A DNA stretch of 46,738 bases from JAQVEM01 sp964610315 (GTDB taxonomy: Bacteria > Actinomycetota > Humimicrobiia > Humimicrobiales > Humimicrobiaceae), in assembly GCA_964610315.1 (NCBI GenBank), contig CAZSVM010000020.1, forward strand, positions 1 through 46,738, given 5' to 3'. How positions within the stretch are numbered: the stretch's first letter is position 1; each line of letters starts with the position of its first letter. This document shows positions 8,047 to 16,268 of the stretch, piece by piece. The translations under genes and the position numbers were made by a program. Below the pieces are notes generated by a model. That model was given only the letters and a program-made list of their open reading frames with translations. It ran no database searches and was not told where the DNA came from.

Positions 8047-8129
8047 ATCGGTGCCATAAAGAAAAGTTTAAACGGATCTACATTCCGTTAAATAATTTAA
8101 TAGAAGATAAACAATAGAAAGTGAAGTTT

Positions 8130-9101
8130 ATGAGGGAAATAGAGTACAGGGAAGCGGTAAGAGAAGCGATAATAGAAGAAATGGATAGGGATAATAAGGT
8201 ATTTTTAATTGGCGAGGATATCGGTGTTTACGGTGGAGCATTTAAAGCCTATAAGGGGCTACTGGATAAATACGGCCCGCAGAGGGTAATCGATACTCCT
8301 ATTTCGGAAAGTGCGATAATCGGCGCGGCGGTTGGTGCGGCACTTACCGGTTACCGTCCGGTTGCAGAGATTATGTTCATCGATTTTACCGCTCTGGCCA
8401 TGGATCAGATTGTAAATCAGGCTGCTAAAATTCACTTTATGAGTGACGGCCGTATAGATGTTCCGCTGGTAATAAGGACACAGGGAGGCGTCGGAAAAGG
8501 AGTGGCGGCCCAGCATTCCCAGAGCCTGGAGGGATGGTTCTATCATACTCCCGGCCTTAAATTGGTAATGCCTTCCACACCTTACGATGTGAAGGGCCTT
8601 TTAAAAACTGCGGTAAGGGATAACAGTCCGGTAATGTTTATAGAGCATAAAATGAATTACCAGCTTAAAGGACCGGTACCGGTAGAAGATTACACCATAC
8701 CTTTTGGGAAAGCGGATATCAAAAGAAAGGGTAAAGACATTACTATTTTTGCTTATTCCAATATGGTTCTAAAATCGCTGGAGGCTGCTGAAGAGTTAAA
8801 TAGGGATGGCATAACTTGCGAAATTGTCGATCCCAGAACACTGGTGCCCCTGGATATGGATACTCTGATAAGTTCGGTTAAAAAAACGGGGAAGCTGGTA
8901 GTAGTAAGCGAAGCATGCAGCAGAGGTTCCGTCGCTTCCGATATCAGCGCCAGACTGGCAGAGAAGGCTTTTAAGTATCTTAAGGCTCCGGTAAGAATAC
9001 TGGCCGGCCTGAATACCCCCATTCCCTATAATTCTACACTGGAGCAGGCTTCCATTCCCGGTAAAAATGATATTGTGGAGGCGGTAAGGAAGCTGCTTTA
9101 A
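8130..9101 (+). CDS. TPP-dependent 2-oxoacid/acetoin dehydrogenase E1, beta subunit
   Basis: The beta subunit partner of the preceding gene. It begins MREIEYREAVREAIIEEM and continues FLIGEDIGVYGGAFKAYKGL and DTPISESAIIGAAVGAALTG, all standard for AcoB/PdhB. The HSQSLEGWFYHTPGLKLVMPSTPYD segment and a C-terminal transketolase domain (DPRTLVPLD) follow. The protein is about 323 residues, normal for the family. An in-frame GTG at 8121 would add three residues; I prefer the ATG at 8130 because homologues begin at MREI. The next gene is unrelated (GrpB family), so the cluster ends without E2 or E3. Confidence 0.9.
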   Translation: MREIEYREAVREAIIEEMDRDNKVFLIGEDIGVYGGAFKAYKGLLDKYGPQRVIDTPISESAIIGAAVGAALTGYRPVAEIMFIDFTALAMDQIVNQAAKIHFMSDGRIDVPLVIRTQGGVGKGVAAQHSQSLEGWFYHTPGLKLVMPSTPYDVKGLLKTAVRDNSPVMFIEHKMNYQLKGPVPVEDYTIPFGKADIKRKGKDITIFAYSNMVLKSLEAAEELNRDGITCEIVDPRTLVPLDMDTLISSVKKTGKLVVVSEACSRGSVASDISARLAEKAFKYLKAPVRILAGLNTPIPYNSTLEQASIPGKNDIVEAVRKLL

Positions 9102-9132
9102 AAAATAAGCTTAAAAAACACGTAAATTATAA

Positions 9133-9161
9133 TTGACAACATCAATTTTACCCACTCAAAT
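9133..9161 (+). promoter_or_regulatory. Possible promoter of the GrpB-family gene
   Basis: TTGACA (9133-9138) followed after 17 bp by TCAAAT, a weak -10. The predicted start point falls at about 9168, on the ATG at 9167. There is no Shine-Dalgarno site, so this resembles the leaderless layout at 2504-2542. Confidence 0.4.
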
Positions 9162-9166
9162 AAAAG

Positions 9167-9748
9167 ATGGATAGTAAACTGAAAAAACGCATAGAGGAAC
9201 TGGTGAGAGAAGAAATATCCATCGTTCCTTATGAAAAAGTATGGCCAAAGATGTTTGAAGAAGAAGCTGCTTTTCTACGCAGGAAATTGCCCCCAAACCT
9301 TATTAAAAGAATCGAGCATTTCGGCAGTACAGCAGTTCCCGGCCTTTCTGCAAAACCTATCATCGATATTTTGGTGGAAGTAACCAGCCTGGAAGAAACC
9401 AAAAAGCAGATCGTGCCCGTTTTGGAAGCTGAGGGATACCAGTATTTCTGGCGCCCCGCTTTTGGAGACGATGGGCCGCCCTATTATGCATGGTTTATCA
9501 AAAGAAATTCGGAAGGCAGGCGCACACATCACATTCATATGGTGGAACCGGATTCCGAATTATGGGATAGATTATATTTTAGAGACTATCTTCGGCAATT
9601 TCCCGCGGAGGCTAAACTATATAACCAATTAAAGAAAAAACTGTCAAAAAAATATCCTGATGACAGAGTTAAATACACGGAAGAAAAAAGTAGCTTCATT
9701 TTATCCGTCACTAAAAAGGCGAAAGAATATTATAAATCGCAGAATTAG
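9167..9748 (+). CDS. GrpB-family (UPF0157) nucleotidyltransferase-like protein
   Basis: A 193-residue protein with the diagnostic UPF0157 motif IEHFGSTAVPGLSAKPIIDILV (residues about 46-67) and the HIHMVEPDSELW segment. The family has the polymerase-beta-like nucleotidyltransferase fold and is also found fused to dephospho-CoA kinase. GS and DxD-like residues are present (GST and IIDI). The biological substrate of stand-alone members is not established. It has its own putative promoter and is not obviously linked to the E1 genes. Confidence 0.85.
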   Translation: MDSKLKKRIEELVREEISIVPYEKVWPKMFEEEAAFLRRKLPPNLIKRIEHFGSTAVPGLSAKPIIDILVEVTSLEETKKQIVPVLEAEGYQYFWRPAFGDDGPPYYAWFIKRNSEGRRTHHIHMVEPDSELWDRLYFRDYLRQFPAEAKLYNQLKKKLSKKYPDDRVKYTEEKSSFILSVTKKAKEYYKSQN

Positions 9749-9820
9749 CACACCTAACTGCACAATATATATTTTTAGTTGCAAAGCTTCCTTAAAATAT
9801 TTATTATTTCAGTGATTGAT

Positions 9821-10444
9821 ATGAAAGTATTATTAATAAGCGACAAGGTAATCGAAAATATTTACAGCAATTCTATTGTGGACAGATTGGGTGATATAGA
9901 TTTTATAATATCCTGCGGTGACCTCCCCAATTATTATCTTGAATTTATTGTGAGTACATTAAATAAGCCGCTATTTTATGTTATGGGAAACCATAATCCC
10001 AATGAAATTTATACAGAGGGCGGGATTAAATCAGGTTTTCCGGAGGGATGCATAAATTTGGATCAGAAAATAATCGAATACAATAACCTGATATTGATGG
10101 GGCTTGAGGGTTCCATGAAGTACAGCGGGGAGGATTATCAATATACCGATTCTCAAATGTGCTGGAAAATTAATCGGCTGAAACCGAAGCTTTATATAAA
10201 CAAAATATTCAAAAAGAAATACGTAGATATTCTGGTAACCCATGCTCCTCCTTATAAGATCCATGACCAGCAGGATTTGTGCCATAGAGGCTTTAAGTGT
10301 TTTAATAAATTCATAAAAAAATTTAGTCCGAAATATCTGATTCACGGCCATATACATGTTTATGGAACGGATAATGAATGGATAACAACGGTAGATAACA
10401 CCAAAGTTATAAATGCTTATGGCTGCAGGATTATAGAAATTTAA
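9821..10444 (+). CDS. Metallophosphoesterase family protein with an altered first motif
   Basis: A calcineurin-like phosphoesterase of about 207 residues. It shows motif II GD (SCGDLP, Asp34), motif III GNHNP (56-60), motif IV THAPP and motif V HGHIH. The first motif, normally DxH, reads ISDKV, so the metal-ligand His is Val10. I prefer the ATG at 9821, where a family-like start MKVLLISD begins; an upstream TTG at 9779 adds 14 unlikely residues. An unusual insertion with two Cys (DLCHRGFKCF) lies near the C-terminus. The substrate is unknown. Confidence 0.82.
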   Translation: MKVLLISDKVIENIYSNSIVDRLGDIDFIISCGDLPNYYLEFIVSTLNKPLFYVMGNHNPNEIYTEGGIKSGFPEGCINLDQKIIEYNNLILMGLEGSMKYSGEDYQYTDSQMCWKINRLKPKLYINKIFKKKYVDILVTHAPPYKIHDQQDLCHRGFKCFNKFIKKFSPKYLIHGHIHVYGTDNEWITTVDNTKVINAYGCRIIEI

Positions 10445-10497
10445 TTTGATGAAATTTAATAATAGGAATCTTTCTAATTGGGAGTCTTTTAATTCAG

Positions 10498-11436
10498 ATG
10501 CAGGATATTAACACATCTTATAATATCTCCAGTCAGGAGTTTGAGAGCGCCAGGTTCAAATCGCTTTTAAACAGCCTTAAATATTTCCTTATAGGCAAAA
10601 ATAACCAGCTATTATCGTTTGAGGAAGTAAAAAAGGAATTTAAACTCTACAAGCAGAGATATCTGGGAATTAGGACTGTAAAGGTAAACAATATCGTGGG
10701 TAGTCTGGACCGGTATAGAGATTTTGACAGATATTTTCTTCCCAAAAAAGATCATCTTCAGCGCAGATGGGCAGAAATTCATAATTTGATTGTTCGAGAT
10801 ATAATTTTGCCGCCGGTAAAGCTATATAAGGTGGGTGAAATATATTTTGTTTTCGACGGCAATCACAGAGTTAGTGTTTCGAGAGAAAGAGGGGTTAAAT
10901 ATATCGATGCCGAAGTAACCGAATTCATAACCGGTACACCTCTTAAACCGGATATGGATCCCAGTGAGATATTCATTCTGGCTGAAAGGGAAAGATTTTT
11001 TAAAATTACCAAATTGAATGAAAAAAGACCCGATAATAAAATCAAAATAACGGCGCCTGGCCAGTATGACTTCCTATTGGGACAAATAAACAAGTTAATG
11101 GTTCAATTGAATGAAAATAAAAAGGAAGATGAAAAAGAAATTACTTTCGAGGAAGCTTCACTCATCTGGTATGATGATATTTATATTCCGGCTATTGAAA
11201 TAATAAAACACTACGGTTTACTGGAAAAATTTCCCAACAGAACTAAAACCGACCTTTATATATGGATAAATGAACATAAGAGATATTTAAGTTTGAAATA
11301 TGGCAAAGAAGTGGTTATAAAATTTGCAGCCAGAGACTTCCTGGAAAGATATAGCAGCAACCCCTTAAGAAGGCTCAAATTAAGGCTCACAAATTTAAAA
11401 TATAGAATCCTCAACTCTTTCAAGAAAAAATCTTAG
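10498..11436 (+). CDS. ParB/sulfiredoxin-like domain protein
   Basis: A 312-residue protein with a central segment VFDGNHRVSVSRERGVKYIDAEVTEF (about residues 119-144). This resembles the ParB/Srx nuclease-fold motif (DGxHR followed by A-x-x-x-G). Flanking regions are mostly helical. The C-terminus is very basic (RLKLRLTNLKYRILNSFKKKS), which would suit nucleic acid binding. It follows the metallophosphoesterase after 53 bp with no promoter between, so the two may be co-transcribed. Large proteins of this style are annotated only as ParB-like. It is not near parA or an origin. The function is unknown. Confidence 0.55.
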   Translation: MQDINTSYNISSQEFESARFKSLLNSLKYFLIGKNNQLLSFEEVKKEFKLYKQRYLGIRTVKVNNIVGSLDRYRDFDRYFLPKKDHLQRRWAEIHNLIVRDIILPPVKLYKVGEIYFVFDGNHRVSVSRERGVKYIDAEVTEFITGTPLKPDMDPSEIFILAERERFFKITKLNEKRPDNKIKITAPGQYDFLLGQINKLMVQLNENKKEDEKEITFEEASLIWYDDIYIPAIEIIKHYGLLEKFPNRTKTDLYIWINEHKRYLSLKYGKEVVIKFAARDFLERYSSNPLRRLKLRLTNLKYRILNSFKKKS

Positions 11437-11505
11437 ATAAAAATTCGCCGGAGTTAATTAAATTCTATTTATTATTTATATCCACTGCAGATTGATAAGA
11501 AAATA

Positions 11506-11534
11506 TTGACAGCTCTCCCCGCTTATAGTATTAT
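11506..11534 (+). promoter_or_regulatory. Sigma70-type promoter of the TetR/ABC operon
   Basis: TTGACA (11506-11511), a 17-bp spacer, then TATTAT (11529-11534). This is a near-consensus promoter with a predicted start around 11541. It drives the TetR gene and probably the three exporter genes behind it. Confidence 0.75.
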
Positions 11535-11556
11535 AGACCATGTAGTCTAGACCAGT
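11534..11556. promoter_or_regulatory. Candidate TetR operator
   Basis: The sequence TAGACCATGTAGTCTAGACCA overlaps the predicted transcription start. It contains both an inverted repeat (TAGAC-N6-GTCTA) and a direct repeat (TAGACCA-N7-TAGACCA). The location between the -10 hexamer and the TetR gene is typical of autorepression by TetR-family proteins. The binding assignment is inferred. Confidence 0.5.
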
Positions 11557-11593
11557 TAGTTTAAAATATTTCAAGAAAAGGTTCGGACTTTCG

Positions 11594-12208
11594 GTGGAGG
11601 ACAAAGAATTTAAAAATAAAGATAAACTTCTAAGTGCCGCCCTGGATGAATTCAGCAGTTATAATTATAAACAGGCCTCTCTTAACCGTATAATCAAAAA
11701 AGCAAAAATCAGCAAGGGATCATTTTACTTTCATTTCAAGGATAAAAAATCACTATATTTACATTTATTCGGAGAAGTCGGGAAAATTAAAATCAAATTT
11801 TTTAACGAGTATCCGATTGAAAATAAGGGTACTGCAATTAGCGATATATTTGAATTGATTAAACTGCAGGCAAGGCTGGGAATGAAATTTTCTTTAAAAT
11901 ATCCGAAATATTACCGGCTATGGCTAAGATTCTGGAAAGAGGAAGATAAGAAAATTCGGGATATGGTCATAAAAAAATTCAAGAATGATTTTGATAGTAT
12001 ATTAAGACCTCTTATAAAAAAATCAATGGATAAGGGAGAATTCAGAACCGATCTTGATGAAGATTCCATAACACGGATAATAAGCCATTTCCTTATAAAT
12101 TTTAATAATATTTTTCCAATTGATAGTAAAAAAGTAGAAGACGGTTCCTATTTAGAGGATATAGGTAGATATATAGATTTTTTAAAAAATGGCTTATTGA
12201 GGAGATGA
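11594..12208 (+). CDS. TetR/AcrR-family transcriptional regulator
   Basis: A 204-residue regulator. The N-terminal helix-turn-helix runs KLLSAALDEFSSYNYKQASLNRIIKKAKISKGSFYFHFKDKKSLYLHLF, with the family KGSFYFHFKDK signature. The remainder is the variable ligand-binding helical domain. The start is a GTG at 11594, with AAAAGG about 11 nt upstream. It is the first gene of the cluster and is followed after 14 bp by an ABC exporter. It most likely represses this exporter and itself through the site at 11534-11556, responding to an exported compound. Confidence 0.9.
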   Translation: MEDKEFKNKDKLLSAALDEFSSYNYKQASLNRIIKKAKISKGSFYFHFKDKKSLYLHLFGEVGKIKIKFFNEYPIENKGTAISDIFELIKLQARLGMKFSLKYPKYYRLWLRFWKEEDKKIRDMVIKKFKNDFDSILRPLIKKSMDKGEFRTDLDEDSITRIISHFLINFNNIFPIDSKKVEDGSYLEDIGRYIDFLKNGLLRR

Positions 12209-12222
12209 AAGGATGATATTAA

Positions 12223-13077
12223 ATGATCGAAGTAAAGAATTTATATCACCGGTATGAAAAGAAGGGTAAAGATGCGGTAAATAATGTCTCTTTCAATATC
12301 GAAGAGGGAGAAATTTTTGGTTTCCTGGGGCCCAGTGGGGCCGGAAAAACCACTGTTCAGAATATAATGATAGGACTCTTGGACCTGCAGAAAGGCGAAG
12401 TATTATATAACGGTAAATCCATAAGTAAAGTCAAGTCTGATTTTTACGACAATATAGGAGTCTGTTTCGAGCAATCCAACCTCTATTCTAAACTAACCGG
12501 ATTTGAAAATTTAAGATATTATGCCGGCTTATTCAGCGTCCCCACTCTGGACCCCATGTTGCTGCTGGAATCGGTAGCCCTTAAGGAAGCAGCTCACCGG
12601 AGATGCGGGAATTATTCCAAGGGAATGAAACAGAGGCTTACTTTTATAAGATCACTTATCAATAACCCAAAAATTCTCTTTCTTGATGAGCCGACCGGCA
12701 GTCTGGATCCCGGGCTGGCAAAAAAAATCAAGGAAATAATAGTAAATTTAAAAAAAGAGGGCAAAACTATATTCCTGACCACCCACAATATGTATATTGC
12801 CGATGAACTTTGCGATAAGGTGGCTTTCATAAACGAAGGTAAAACTATTACCATGGATTCTCCAAGGAATTTGAAGCTTAAATATGGCAGTAAGTCGGTA
12901 AAGGTGGAATATAAAACGGATGAAAAACTAGCCAGTGAAATATTTTTCCTGGAAAAAGAAAGCGACCTTGATGCTTTTAATAAAATAATTTCCGGCAGAA
13001 AGGTTCAGACCATTCATTCCCAGGAGGCTACACTTGAGCAGATATTTATCAAATTGACCGGCAGGGAGTTGGCATAA
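12223..13077 (+). CDS. ABC-2 type exporter, ATP-binding subunit
   Basis: A 284-residue ATPase with Walker A GPSGAGKTT, a degenerate ABC signature (YSKGMKQRL in place of LSGGQ), Walker B ILFLDEP and switch His (TTHN). The C-terminal tail after the switch resembles the extension of drug/antibiotic exporters of the CcmA/NatA class. A GAAAGGATGAT ribosome site precedes the ATG. It is followed by two ABC-2 permeases at 2 bp and 1-bp overlap, so one tightly coupled operon under the TetR promoter is clear. The substrate is unknown. Confidence 0.92.
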   Translation: MIEVKNLYHRYEKKGKDAVNNVSFNIEEGEIFGFLGPSGAGKTTVQNIMIGLLDLQKGEVLYNGKSISKVKSDFYDNIGVCFEQSNLYSKLTGFENLRYYAGLFSVPTLDPMLLLESVALKEAAHRRCGNYSKGMKQRLTFIRSLINNPKILFLDEPTGSLDPGLAKKIKEIIVNLKKEGKTIFLTTHNMYIADELCDKVAFINEGKTITMDSPRNLKLKYGSKSVKVEYKTDEKLASEIFFLEKESDLDAFNKIISGRKVQTIHSQEATLEQIFIKLTGRELA

Positions 13078-13079
13078 GA

Positions 13080-14123
13080 ATGAAAAAGTTCGTAAGTTTG
13101 CTTGAACAGGATACAGTGGTGGTTATACGCAGCGGCCTGCAGTATGCGGTTATATTTATTAGTGTGATGTTTATAATTTTAATTAATTTTGTCATACCGG
13201 AAAATCTGGATTTAAAAGGCAGGGAGCTTTTTTTTGATAATACCCCCGGCAAAGTTCTGGAGCCGTTTCTTATTGCCAGCGGAGTTGGTGAGGATGAAAT
13301 ATTTTCTAATTATGATGATTTTATAAAAGCAGTGGAGGAAGATGGAAACAGTATTGGTATCCGGATTGAGGGGTCCCTGGAAGATGCTGAATTTACCATA
13401 TTTTCAAATAGTACCCAATCGGTTAAGAATATCAATGTGGAAAAGGCAGCTCTGGGGAGTGTACTGGAAAAAATAAAAGGTGCCGAAGAGCCGGCTGCCT
13501 ACAGGATAGAGACTTTAAGGGAGAAGACTTCCTCCATTCCCTTTAACAAAAATCTGGTTCCGGTTTTCCTGACTTATGAAGTAGTGGCCCTGGGGTTTTT
13601 GCTTATTGCAGTGATGATATTTCAGGAAAAAACCGATGGCAGCATAAGGGCATATAGAGTAAGTTCTTCCGGCACCGGCGTATATATTCTTTCAAAAGTG
13701 GCCATATTTACGTTGATGGCTATCCTTTACGGAGTCATCACCGCGGTATCGACAGTGGGTTTTGATATTAATTATGCCGTTTTATTATATCTTATTATTC
13801 TTGCCAGTATATTTATGACTCTGCTTGGACTTCTGATAAGTGTATTTTTCAATAATATATCGGAATTTTTATTTGCGGCGTTAGGAGTTCTTTTACTCAT
13901 GCAGCTTCCCACTATTTCTTATATAAATCCCACTTTTGCACCTGCCTTTATAAAATGGCTTCCCATGTACCCCGTATTATTCGGATTCAGGGAAGCTCTT
14001 TTTCCAACCGGTAAGGAAAATTATCTGTTTCCTTTCGTGCTGGTACTGATAGCCGGAATAGGGCTGTTATTTGCATTATGCTACTATACGGTTAGAAAAA
14101 AACTAATGAGGAGCGGAATATAA
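13080..14123 (+). CDS. ABC-2 type exporter permease 1
   Basis: A 347-residue membrane protein with one N-terminal membrane segment (about residues 20-40), a large extracytoplasmic domain (about 45-165), then five or six hydrophobic helices to the C-terminus. This is the ABC-2 (NatB/YhaP-like) layout. It starts 2 bp after the ATPase gene, and its stop codon overlaps the start of the next permease by one base (taATG). It probably forms a heterodimer with the next gene product. Confidence 0.85.
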   Translation: MKKFVSLLEQDTVVVIRSGLQYAVIFISVMFIILINFVIPENLDLKGRELFFDNTPGKVLEPFLIASGVGEDEIFSNYDDFIKAVEEDGNSIGIRIEGSLEDAEFTIFSNSTQSVKNINVEKAALGSVLEKIKGAEEPAAYRIETLREKTSSIPFNKNLVPVFLTYEVVALGFLLIAVMIFQEKTDGSIRAYRVSSSGTGVYILSKVAIFTLMAILYGVITAVSTVGFDINYAVLLYLIILASIFMTLLGLLISVFFNNISEFLFAALGVLLLMQLPTISYINPTFAPAFIKWLPMYPVLFGFREALFPTGKENYLFPFVLVLIAGIGLLFALCYYTVRKKLMRSGI

Positions 14124-15124
14124 TGTTTAAGAGAATATCAAATTTTTTCCTCAGAGATGTAAATAGTTTTTTCAGAGACAATATATTTATTGTTATGATT
14201 ATAGTGCCTATCGCCGTGGCCATAATAGTAAGATTCTTCATTCCTACTATCGAAACCAGTTCTATATCCTTCGCGGTTGACAGCAGTGTCAGTCAGGAAT
14301 TCACTGATCGCCTGGAAAACTACGGCAATATTGTTAAATATAACAGTTATGAAAAACTGAAAGAAAGGGTTGACGGAATCGATGATATTATCGGAATAAC
14401 CAGGCAGGAAGGCCAATATGTTGTCGTACTTGAAGGTAACGAAAAAGAAGAAGTAAAAGAAATTGCAGCTGTTGTACTGGATGATATCTTAAGAGAGGAG
14501 CCGGTAGCCCAAATTAATTATCAGTCAGTAGGCAGTTCGGGATCGCTATTCAGGGAATATTTCACCATAATGATAGTATTTATGATAATTTTTATACAGG
14601 GAATGCTGATAGCATTCTATATCATTGAAGAAAAGGAAAGTAGAGTGATCAATGCAATTGCCGTTACACCGGTGAGGTTATGGCAGTATCTTCTGTCCAG
14701 ATGGATTCTGGTGGCTGTCAATGGCACTATACTTTCAATAATTGCCGGTCTTATATTAATGGGTACTGCTATAAACTATGCCCTGCTTTTTATAGGAGCT
14801 ATTTGTTCTAGTTTGCTGGCAGTAGTAGTGGGCTTCTTCATTGGCGGACTGGCAAATAATCAAATAAGTGGAATAGCTATGATGAAGGTATTGAATCTGG
14901 TTATTTTTCTGATTCCGGTAGCTGCTATTTTTGTTCATGATTCGTACCAGTGTTTTTTCTATCCTTTCCCCAATTACTGGGTATTCAGGATTTTTAAAGA
15001 TATTTTTATAAATCCCGGTGAAGTAAGGGACTTCTGGATGAGCTGTGGAATTGCCTTGTTTTCGTCGATTATTGCTCTTATAATACTTCTACCGTTTATA
15101 AAAAAGAGGATACAAATAAAATAG
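14123..15124 (+). CDS. ABC-2 type exporter permease 2
   Basis: A 333-residue ABC-2 permease with the same topology as its neighbour: one N-terminal helix (about 20-40), an extracellular domain, then a cluster of helices from about residue 145. The motif EEKESRVINAIAVTPVRLWQYLLSR matches the conserved ABC-2 coupling-helix region EEKExGTxxxLxVTPxxxxxxLxxK. Its start codon overlaps the preceding stop. The operon ends with a terminator about 55 bp downstream. Confidence 0.87.
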   Translation: MFKRISNFFLRDVNSFFRDNIFIVMIIVPIAVAIIVRFFIPTIETSSISFAVDSSVSQEFTDRLENYGNIVKYNSYEKLKERVDGIDDIIGITRQEGQYVVVLEGNEKEEVKEIAAVVLDDILREEPVAQINYQSVGSSGSLFREYFTIMIVFMIIFIQGMLIAFYIIEEKESRVINAIAVTPVRLWQYLLSRWILVAVNGTILSIIAGLILMGTAINYALLFIGAICSSLLAVVVGFFIGGLANNQISGIAMMKVLNLVIFLIPVAAIFVHDSYQCFFYPFPNYWVFRIFKDIFINPGEVRDFWMSCGIALFSSIIALIILLPFIKKRIQIK

Positions 15125-15180
15125 ATACGGATTTTACTAACATAAGCCGGTTCTATCCTGAATGATTTCTGTTGGAAAGA

Positions 15181-15220
15181 GCGGTATCTATCTAAATTCT
15201 ATTACCGCGGTACTTTTTTT
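15181..15220 (+). terminator. Rho-independent terminator of the TetR/ABC operon
   Basis: The stem GCGGTA (15181-15186) pairs with TACCGC (15203-15208), and a run of seven T follows at 15214-15220. The loop is long (16 nt), so the stem may be helped by neighbouring bases. It sits just after the second permease. Confidence 0.6.
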
Positions 15221-15322
15221 ACTATGCTTCTTCCCCGATACTCATCACAAGAATGAGAAAATAGGGCAGTTTTATAATAATTTTTTGTAAAACAAGGTCT
15301 ATAAATATATTTATATTGTATC

Positions 15323-15341
15323 ATATCAGTATATCTGATAT
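15323..15341. promoter_or_regulatory. 19-bp palindrome upstream of surE
   Basis: A perfect inverted repeat ATATCAG-TATAT-CTGATAT lies 95 bp before the surE start. It is in the 312-bp gap that follows the exporter operon. It is operator-like in size and symmetry, with no T-run that would suggest a terminator. Nothing else recognisable lies in the gap apart from the terminator at 15181-15220. Confidence 0.4.
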
Positions 15342-15436
15342 AAATTCTACCAATGAAATAATTATTATTCTTAAATTACAGATTAATTATAAAAGAATGC
15401 AGAATTTTATAATAAATTTAAAAATGTATTAGAAAT

Positions 15437-16213
15437 ATGAGTAGAAAAATAATCTTACTTACCAATGATGACGGAATAGATTCGGAAGGGCTTTACATCC
15501 TTTATAAAGAGCTAAAAAAAGATAAAAATTTTGATATAAGAATTATAGCCCCCAACAGGGAGAGAAGTGCCGTGGGCCATGCTATTACCGTATTTCACCC
15601 GATTTCGGTAAGAAGGGAATACAAAGAAGGCAGCTTCTTCGGATATGCAGTAGACGGAACGCCTGCCGATTGCGTCAAAATAGCCATTAAGGCTATTCTG
15701 GATAAGACTCCTCATCTTCTTGTTTCCGGTATCAATAGAGGAGCCAATCTGGGAGAGAATATAATATACTCCGGTACGGTATCGGCTGCCACCGAGGGAA
15801 CTACTCTGGGGATATCTTCCATAGCTGTATCTATCGATAATCTAATCGATCCTGATTTCGGTTATGCAGCTAGTTTTACCAGAGGGATGATCAACCGGAT
15901 AATAAAAAACAGCGGGCTTCCGAAGGGAACTCTGCTGAATATTAATATACCGGATGTTCCGGAGGAAGAAATAAAGGGAGTAAAAATAACCAGGCAAAGC
16001 GATGCCAGGTTCAAGGATAAATTCATAAAGAGGGTAGACCCCAGGGGTAGGGATTATTATTGGATGGATGGGGAATTTAGAGGAGAAATCAAAGACCAGG
16101 ATTCCGATTATGGTGCGGTAGAAAATAATTATATATCCATTACCCCTATTCATTACGATATGACCGATTATAAAGTTCTGGATTATTTTAAAAAATGGGA
16201 TATTAAAAAATAG
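15437..16213 (+). CDS. surE: 5'/3'-nucleotidase SurE
   Basis: A 258-residue survival protein E that dephosphorylates nucleoside monophosphates. The metal-binding ILLTNDDGIDSEGL motif (Asp-Asp) is at residues 6-19. RSAVGHAIT and the VSGINRGANLGENIIYSGTVSAATEG block with its catalytic Ser/Asn ligands follow. Length is normal for the family. It is the first of several nucleotide and peptide salvage genes on this strand (YhaM-like nuclease, peptidase, Apt). The ATG at 15437 aligns with family starts. Confidence 0.95.
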   Translation: MSRKIILLTNDDGIDSEGLYILYKELKKDKNFDIRIIAPNRERSAVGHAITVFHPISVRREYKEGSFFGYAVDGTPADCVKIAIKAILDKTPHLLVSGINRGANLGENIIYSGTVSAATEGTTLGISSIAVSIDNLIDPDFGYAASFTRGMINRIIKNSGLPKGTLLNINIPDVPEEEIKGVKITRQSDARFKDKFIKRVDPRGRDYYWMDGEFRGEIKDQDSDYGAVENNYISITPIHYDMTDYKVLDYFKKWDIKK

Positions 16214-16268
16214 TACCGGCAGCAGTCTTAAGGCAAATTTATCATAAGCTTGAAAGAAAATAAATATA

